Origin: an uncultured Prevotellaceae bacterium
GTDB lineage: Bacteria; Bacteroidota; Bacteroidia; Bacteroidales; Bacteroidaceae
NCBI GenBank assembly: GCA_900315565.1
Contig: OMZS01000011.1
Location: 62,001-126,000 of the forward strand
Direction: 5' to 3'
Length of the DNA: 64,000 bases
The position numbers and the translations under genes are program-made. Shown in pieces: positions 58,402 to 64,000 of this stretch; position 1 is the first letter of the stretch; each line of letters starts with the position of its first letter. The notes beneath the pieces were generated by a model. It saw only the letters and a list, made by a program, of their open reading frames with translations. It was not told the origin of the DNA and searched no databases.

Positions 58402-61113
58402 TTAATTCTTCCCCGTAACAATTTTCTTGATTTCGTTGAGTTTGTTAAGGGCTTCGAGTGGGGTGAGGTTGTTCACATCGAGGCCGAGGATTTCGTCGCG
58501 AACCTGACAAAGCACAGGGTCTTCTAACTGGAAGAAACTCAACTGCATGCCCTCGCGACGGTTGGCATCGGGAATGAGCGACGAAGGACGCGCCCCCTTC
58601 CCTACCCTTTTGGCGCCGCCTTGACCGCTGCCATCGCCCTGAAGGCCTGAAGCATTCGTCATCGGCCGTCCGTTCTGGCTTTCAACGGCGGCACTCTGGC
58701 TCTCTAGCTGACTCAGCACGTCGTTGGCCCGTTTCACAATGCTCTTGGGCATACCGGCAATCTGCGCCACATGGATACCAAACGAGTGCTCACTGCCGCC
58801 ACGCACCAGTTTGCGCAAGAAAATGACGCGGTTGTCCACCTCCTTCACACTCACATTGTAATTCTTGATGCGACGGAAGTTCTTCTCCATTTCGTTCAGC
58901 TCGTGGTAATGGGTGGCAAAGAGCGTGCGCGCCTGCGCCTTGGGATGCTCGTGCAGATACTCCACAATGGCCCAGGCAATGCTAATGCCGTCGTAGGTGC
59001 TGGTGCCGCGGCCCAGCTCATCGAAGAGCACCAGGCTCTTGGGCGTCACGTTGTTCAGAATGTTCGACGCCTCGGTCATTTCCACCATAAACGTAGATTC
59101 ACCCAACGAAATGTTGTCTGACGCACCCACACGAGTGAAGATTTTATCCACCAGGCCTATTTTCGCGCTCTCTGCGGGCACGAAACAGCCCACTTGGGCC
59201 AACAGCACAATGAGCGCCGTTTGGCGCAGCAGGGCCGATTTACCGGCCATATTCGGACCTGTGACGATAATAATCTGCTGTTGCTCTTTGTCAAGCCTTA
59301 TGTCGTTGGGCACATAGCTCTCCCCTATCGGCAGCTGCTGCTCGATGACGGGATGGCGACCCTGATGTATTTCCAGCACGTCAGTAGTGTCAATAACAGG
59401 ACGTATGTAGTGATTTTCCTCGGCCGTCTTGGCAAAGCCCAGCAGACAGTCGAGCCGTGCCACCAGGTTGGCATCAATCTGTATGGCCGGAATATACTCC
59501 TGCATGGCCATTACCAGCTCGCCAAACAAGCGGGTTTCCAGCGAGAGAATCTTTTCTTCGGCTCCCAAAATCTTCTCCTCGTATTCTTTCAGCTCCTGCG
59601 TAATATAGCGTTCGGCCTGTGCCAGCGTCTGTTTGCGAATCCAGTCGTGAGGTACTTTGTCTTTATACGTATTACGCACCTCCAGATAGTAGCCAAACAC
59701 ATTGTTGTAACCTATTTTCAGCGAGGCGATGCCTGTTTGCTCGGTCTCGCGCTCCTGAATCTTCATCAGATACTCCTTGCCATGTTCCGAAATGTCGCGC
59801 AGCTCATCAAGTTCGGCATTGCATCCACGGCGGATAACGTGACCTTTGTTCACCAGTTGTGGCGGGTCGTTTTCCACCTCACGGCCAATGCGGTCGCGCA
59901 AGCTCTCGCAAAGATTGATTTGCTCCCCCACCCTATGCAACACAACATTATCCGACTGCAGACAGGCTTCCTTCACCGCCACCAGTCCTTGCAGTGCTAC
60001 CCGTAGCTGCACCACTTCGCGTGGCGATACACGCCCTACGGCCACCTTCGATATGATACGCTCCAAGTCACCCATGCGGTGGAACTCGTCGTCTAGCGTC
60101 TGGCGGAATGCCGGCTCGCGGAAGAAATAATCCACCATGTCAAGCCGTTCGTTGATGGGGCGCTCGTCTTTGAGCGGAAAAACCAGCCATCGCCTCAGCA
60201 TTCGTCCGCCCATGGGTGTTACGGTGCGGTCGATAACATTCAAGAGCGACGTGCCGCCCTCCTGCATCGTGTTCACCAGCTCCAACGAACGTATGGTGAA
60301 TTTGTCAAGTCTCACGTATTTGTCTTCCTCAATGCGTGCCAACTGAGTGATATGGCCTATCTGCGTGTGCTGTGTCAGCTCCAGGTATTGCAGAATGGCT
60401 CCCGATGCTATCACACCGTTTTGCAGATGATCCACTCCGAAACCCTTGAGGCTCTTCACCGCAAAATGTTTCAGCAGCTTCTGCCGCGAACTCTGCTCGG
60501 TAAACACCCAGTCGTCCATCTCGAACACACACAGCCGCGAACCGAAATAACGCTCAAACTGCTCCTTACGCCCACGTTCGTAAAGCACCTCCTTGGGCTG
60601 GAAATTAGCCAGCAACTTCTCCACATAATCCACTGTGCCCTCACCCGTAAGAAACTCACCCGTAGAAATGTCAAGAAAAGCCACACCTACCGATGCCTTG
60701 CCGAAATGCACGGCGGCCAGAAAATTGTTTTCTTTGTAGTTGAGCACCGTATCGCTCATGGCCACACCCGGCGTCACCAGCTCGGTGATGCCGCGCTTCA
60801 CCAGTTTCTTGGTCAACTTAGGATCCTCCAACTGGTCGCAAATGGCCACGCGCTTGCCGGCACGAATCAGCTTGGGCAGATACGTGTCGAGCGCATGATG
60901 CGGAAAACCCGCCATCTCGTCGCCCTTCACTCCTGCCCCGTTGTTTCGTTTGGTGAGCGTAATACCCAGAATGCGCGCAGCCTCAACGGCATCGTCGCAA
61001 TAAGTTTCATAAAAGTCACCACACCGAAACAGCAGCAGCGCGTCGGGATGCTTGGCCTTCAGCGAGAAAAACTGCTGCATCATCGGGGTCAGTCCTTTAT
61101 CTTTTTTTGGCAT
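58402..61113 (-). CDS. mutS: DNA mismatch repair protein MutS
   Basis: 903 residues from [16 protein letters not shown]; an ATG six codons earlier (61131) is also possible but lies only about 14 nt from the -7 box. The mismatch-binding domain has [12 protein letters not shown] (Phe-X-Glu motif). The lever and clamp domains follow. The ATPase has [38 protein letters not shown] and [10 protein letters not shown], and the helix-turn-helix ends near [19 protein letters not shown]. An insertion of low complexity (about 800-850, [20 protein letters not shown]...) precedes the C-terminal helices. It recognises mismatches and recruits MutL. Confidence 0.96.
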   Translation of the reverse strand: MPKKDKGLTPMMQQFFSLKAKHPDALLLFRCGDFYETYCDDAVEAARILGITLTKRNNGAGVKGDEMAGFPHHALDTYLPKLIRAGKRVAICDQLEDPKLTKKLVKRGITELVTPGVAMSDTVLNYKENNFLAAVHFGKASVGVAFLDISTGEFLTGEGTVDYVEKLLANFQPKEVLYERGRKEQFERYFGSRLCVFEMDDWVFTEQSSRQKLLKHFAVKSLKGFGVDHLQNGVIASGAILQYLELTQHTQIGHITQLARIEEDKYVRLDKFTIRSLELVNTMQEGGTSLLNVIDRTVTPMGGRMLRRWLVFPLKDERPINERLDMVDYFFREPAFRQTLDDEFHRMGDLERIISKVAVGRVSPREVVQLRVALQGLVAVKEACLQSDNVVLHRVGEQINLCESLRDRIGREVENDPPQLVNKGHVIRRGCNAELDELRDISEHGKEYLMKIQERETEQTGIASLKIGYNNVFGYYLEVRNTYKDKVPHDWIRKQTLAQAERYITQELKEYEEKILGAEEKILSLETRLFGELVMAMQEYIPAIQIDANLVARLDCLLGFAKTAEENHYIRPVIDTTDVLEIHQGRHPVIEQQLPIGESYVPNDIRLDKEQQQIIIVTGPNMAGKSALLRQTALIVLLAQVGCFVPAESAKIGLVDKIFTRVGASDNISLGESTFMVEMTEASNILNNVTPKSLVLFDELGRGTSTYDGISIAWAIVEYLHEHPKAQARTLFATHYHELNEMEKNFRRIKNYNVSVKEVDNRVIFLRKLVRGGSEHSFGIHVAQIAGMPKSIVKRANDVLSQLESQSAAVESQNGRPMTNASGLQGDGSGQGGAKRVGKGARPSSLIPDANRREGMQLSFFQLEDPVLCQVRDEILGLDVNNLTPLEALNKLNEIKKIVTGKN

Positions 61114-61210
61114 TCTCGATTCTGTTTTCAACTAATGATTCTTGCAAATTTAATGATTATATTCTACATAGCCCCATTAATGGGCTTTTTTTTAATCATT
61201 TTTCAAACAA

Positions 61211-61248
61211 CGAAGCCCTGCAACCACGCGCGTGGTTGCAGGGCTTCG
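61211..61248. repeat. 38-bp perfect palindrome, possible terminator for the PL11 gene
   Basis: CGAAGCCCTGCAACCACGCG followed by its exact complement. On minus it lies about 385 nt after the PL11 gene stop and is followed by TTGTTTG, a weak T-tract. It could end transcription before the mutS promoter. Confidence 0.6.
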
Positions 61249-61462
61249 ATGCTTTATCTGGTTGGTTGGCAGATTTCCGCTGAGGGGCTGCCAACAGATT
61301 ACTCGTCCCATATGCTCTTCACCTGTGGGGCATTTACAACAAAAAGAATAATGGAAAATAGATATAGTAACATACTAACAAAGAATCTCTATAGGGGGAT
61401 TTTGTCGGTATGTTACTATGTCAAAATAATGAAGTTTCGCTTGCTGGGAATCAATAACGAGC

Positions 61463-61542
61463 CTCCGCATTGTAGGGAACCTAGCTTGTCTAGTTCCCTA
61501 CACAATATCACTGACACAAGCTAGGTTCCCTACAATGCGGAG
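61463..61542. repeat. 27-bp inverted repeat with CTAGGTTCCCTACA sub-repeats
   Basis: Perfect arms 61463-61489 and 61516-61542, each containing the word CTAGGTTCCCTACA or its complement. Related words are in the loop (CTAGTTCCCTACAC, 61489 area) and just outside (CTAGGTTCTCTACT, 61550 area), giving four related copies in about 110 bp. Confidence 0.8.
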
Positions 61543-61632
61543 ACATGTGCTAGGTTCTCTACTCACAATCCCCTGACTATTTCCAACAGGAGAAAGTTGA
61601 GTATATTATTCTGTCAAAATGAGAGGCGACTG

Positions 61633-64000
61633 TTACTTCTCAACCACGTATTTGCGGCCATTCTGTATATAGACCCCGCGCGAGAGGTGCTGGCTTTGAA
61701 TACGGCGGCCCTGCAGGTCGTAGATGGTATTGGAGGCTTTCTTTTCGGCCATCTCAATCTGTCGGATGCCCGTGGATTGCTTTGAGGCCAGGTAGTCGGG
61801 CAGATAGTAACCCAAGTGGGGCGGCTGGTTGTAGGCCGTCTGCTGCCAGACGATGCCCATGCGATAGACATGATCGTGGAGCAAGGTGGGCACACGCAGG
61901 TCAGAGGGAATGTTGGTGGTGAAGATGTTGATTTGCGACGGGTCGTCATAGTTCCAGCAGATGATTTCCTCTCGCCAGTCGCCCAGTAGGTCGGCCTGCA
62001 GGCAGGGCGTGGCCTTAGTGGTGTTGCAAGTCTGCGAAGCACCGTAGCTGCCGAGTGCGAGCAGTGTGGAGTTGCTGGTGCCGTTGAGCTTGGTGATGAC
62101 GGGAGCGCACTTGCCGCTTCCGCTGTCATACTTGCCGTCGAAGAGCTCGTCCTGGGCGTCGCCGTCCCAATAGATACGGAAATCCATGCTGAGCGATTTC
62201 GAGTTGACCACCTCGCCCGTCTGAGCGCTGCGCTCCACGCGGTCGTCGCTGGACCAGAACTCCTGTCCACGGCTGTCGGCCACCACATCGGCAGCCATAC
62301 CGCGGCCATTGTCAACACCCTTGTTGCCACCTTTCCAGATGACTTCGCCCGTGGCAGCATCGTGGAGGTCCCACGAGTAAGTGCCTTTCTCCTCGTGCAC
62401 CTGGAAAAGCTCCAGTCCAGGGCGGTCGGGGTCAATATCGCCCAGGTGGATGGCATCGCCATGGCCGAATCCCGTGGCATAGAGCAGCGAGCCGTCGTTG
62501 TCGCAAGCAGCTGAGCCCCAGATGATTTCGTCGCATCCGTCGCCATCCACGTCGCCCACGCTGAGGTTATGGTTGCCGTTGCCATACATGGTGCCACTGC
62601 CGCCGCCGCTGGTAGGACTGCCATGGGTGGTCTTCGTGGTGTTGCCGTCGGCATCGGTCACTTCCACCTCAGAGGTAGAATTAGAGGCATGCAGCCAACG
62701 GGTCGTCAGCTTGCTGCCGTCGAAATCGACTGCCCAAAGGTAGGCGCGGGTATAGTAGCCGCGGCACATCACGGCACTGGGATTCTGACTTGTTCCGCCC
62801 AGATAGGCCACGCAGGCCAGATAGCGGTCGGCGCGCCCGCCGTAGTTGTCGCCCCAGAACGTCTTGCTGGGGTGGGAGGGAGCACCGCCCAGTGAGCCGG
62901 CGCGGTTGGGATTGTAGAAGATGGTGTGGAGGGCCTCGCCCGTTTCGCCGCTGAACACGGTGAGATACTCAGGGCCTTCGTTCACGTAGCCCGTTTCGTT
63001 GCGGTAGTCCTTGGTGTTGTCGGCCGACTTGATGTCGCTGTCGTCGGCAGCCTCGGTAACATAACGGCCCAGTCCGTCCTTTGAGCCGGGAGCGGTCTTA
63101 CAGATGAGCTCAGCCTTGCCATCGCCATCGAAGTCATAAACCAGGAACTGGGTGTAGTGAGCACCAGCGCGGATGTTGTCGCCCAGGTCGATGCGCCACA
63201 GTTGCTCTCCGTCCATTTTGTAAGCGTCCAAATAAACACTGCCCGAGAAGCCGCTGCCGATGGAGTTGTCCTGCGAGTGCGAGGGATCCCATTTGACGAT
63301 GAGTTCCATCTGTCCGTCGCCATCCACATCGCCCACCGACACATCGTTGGGGGTATATTCGTAGGGCACGTTGTCCTGCCATGAGCCATATTTCTTGGTG
63401 CTTGAATTGTATTCGCGCCAACGGTGGGTGCCACCAGCCGGGCGGTCGAGTTTAACGCTTTTGAAGATGTTGGCCCACGGGGTGACCGGACTTGTGGTTT
63501 CCAATTCTGTGCCATTCTGTTTCACCACCACCTCATACTGGCTCGACGCCGTACCATTGGCATCGGTAAAGTTGCTCACACTGAGGTCGGTAGCCACGCT
63601 GACACCATCGCGCAGCAGGTCGAACGTCACATCGTCAGCATCGGTACCCAGCAAGCGCCAGCTTACAAAAATGCCCTTATTGTTCTTGGCGGGCACAGCC
63701 ACCACGTCACGCCCCAGAGGCTCCATCTGCTCGGCTGGTGTAGGCCATACGAAGTTCTCGGCCCCGCCACCCTGACTATTGCCGCCGGGCACATAGTCGT
63801 AGAGCGTGATGATCCAGACCACCTGCTTGCCCATGGGGGTGAAAGTCAGCTCGTCAGTAACAGGTGAGCTCAGCTCAATAGCATGTTTCACATCGGTGCT
63901 GTTGCCGCTGGCATCTTTCTGCGGCCACACATAGTCGTTCTCGCCATACTCCGTGCCACCGAGCTCGCCCAAATAAGCATCCACCTCGGCATAGTTGTCG
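61633..64000 (-). CDS. rhamnogalacturonan lyase, polysaccharide lyase family 11, N-terminus outside the window
   Basis: At least 789 residues are visible and the frame is open through the right edge, so the N-terminus is missing. A fibronectin-like region (about LGTDADDVTFDLLRDGVSV) precedes the eight-bladed PL11 propeller: RPAGGTHRWREYNSSTKKYG, then PNDVSVGDVDGDGQMELIVKWDPSHSQDNS, FDGDGKAELICKTAPG, HNLSVGDVDGDGCDEIIWGS and LLGDWREEIICWN. The DxDGDG loops are the Ca-binding blades of YesW/YesX-type lyases. It cleaves the rhamnogalacturonan I backbone of pectin by beta-elimination. The end (IYDLQGRRIQSQHLSRGVYI) is a Bacteroidota export-type C-terminal tail. Confidence 0.93.
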   Translation of the reverse strand, partial: DNYAEVDAYLGELGGTEYGENDYVWPQKDASGNSTDVKHAIELSSPVTDELTFTPMGKQVVWIITLYDYVPGGNSQGGGAENFVWPTPAEQMEPLGRDVVAVPAKNNKGIFVSWRLLGTDADDVTFDLLRDGVSVATDLSVSNFTDANGTASSQYEVVVKQNGTELETTSPVTPWANIFKSVKLDRPAGGTHRWREYNSSTKKYGSWQDNVPYEYTPNDVSVGDVDGDGQMELIVKWDPSHSQDNSIGSGFSGSVYLDAYKMDGEQLWRIDLGDNIRAGAHYTQFLVYDFDGDGKAELICKTAPGSKDGLGRYVTEAADDSDIKSADNTKDYRNETGYVNEGPEYLTVFSGETGEALHTIFYNPNRAGSLGGAPSHPSKTFWGDNYGGRADRYLACVAYLGGTSQNPSAVMCRGYYTRAYLWAVDFDGSKLTTRWLHASNSTSEVEVTDADGNTTKTTHGSPTSGGGSGTMYGNGNHNLSVGDVDGDGCDEIIWGSAACDNDGSLLYATGFGHGDAIHLGDIDPDRPGLELFQVHEEKGTYSWDLHDAATGEVIWKGGNKGVDNGRGMAADVVADSRGQEFWSSDDRVERSAQTGEVVNSKSLSMDFRIYWDGDAQDELFDGKYDSGSGKCAPVITKLNGTSNSTLLALGSYGASQTCNTTKATPCLQADLLGDWREEIICWNYDDPSQINIFTTNIPSDLRVPTLLHDHVYRMGIVWQQTAYNQPPHLGYYLPDYLASKQSTGIRQIEMAEKKASNTIYDLQGRRIQSQHLSRGVYIQNGRKYVVEK

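Larger units (their letters stand above)
61132..61632. other. 501-bp intergenic region with several perfect inverted repeats
   Basis: Contains the mutS promoter (-7 CAAATTTA complement at 61145-61152), a 38-bp perfect palindrome (61211-61248), a 12-bp inverted repeat (61364-61375/61408-61419), a 27-bp inverted repeat (61463-61489/61516-61542) and short direct repeats CAAAATAATGA/CAAAATGAGA near 61424 and 61615. No coding frame on either strand is convincing. Confidence 0.6.

Overview
The window looks like chromosomal DNA of a Bacteroidota bacterium, most probably Prevotella-like. This rests on TAnnTTTG -7 boxes in front of many genes, almost no Shine-Dalgarno sequences, a family S46 dipeptidyl-peptidase, GH127 and PL11 plant-polysaccharide enzymes, DUF2851/DUF3943/DUF4421 proteins, a Bacteroidota-type fumarate reductase (FrdCAB) and short C-terminal IYDxxGR...GV.I tails. 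No phage, insertion sequence, CRISPR array or rRNA was seen. One tRNA (Val, CAC) is present.

Left part (1-13 kb): a minus-strand run of dusB (cut by the edge), dprA, a hotdog thioesterase, a DUF2851 protein, a flavodiiron protein and a PfkB sugar kinase. Then, on plus, come a GH127 beta-L-arabinofuranosidase, an M16 peptidase, a patatin/POTRA/beta-barrel protein and a small outer-membrane protein. 13-18 kb: a four-gene export operon (TolC, HlyD-type adaptor, two ABC-2 permeases) without its own ATPase. 18-30 kb: a broken DUF4421 gene, a DUF3943 protein, tRNA-Val, a DEAD-box helicase, a fused SpmA/SpmB-like membrane protein, a polysaccharide flippase, an S46 peptidase, an M15 D-Ala-D-Ala dipeptidase lipoprotein and a methyltransferase. 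31-39 kb (minus): LD-carboxypeptidase, a DUF4380 protein, a large nucleic-acid-binding protein that resembles a mosaic of RNA polymerase domains, and frdCAB, in which the 5' end of frdB has been replaced by unrelated AT-rich DNA.

40-58 kb (mostly plus): a 911-residue repeat-built secreted protein, a TTD14-like ATPase-CYTH protein, mnmG, apt flanked by two perfect parS sites, uvrC, dtd, a MazG-like pyrophosphohydrolase, deoC, a polyprenyl synthetase (minus), polA, ychF and lgt. 58-64 kb (minus): mutS and a PL11 rhamnogalacturonan lyase cut by the right edge. mnmG followed by two parS sites suggests the chromosome origin domain is not far away.

The most unusual layer is between the genes. At least four families of interspersed non-coding repeats are visible: an element built around the palindrome AATTCTCTAGAGAATT; a composite repeat with a fixed linker (GAAGCTATTGTCTTG) between degenerate tandem arrays; a CTGCGGC/GCCGCAG hairpin repeat with compensatory stem changes; and a facing pair of G-rich/C-rich repeats. 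Together they fill most of the longer intergenic gaps.
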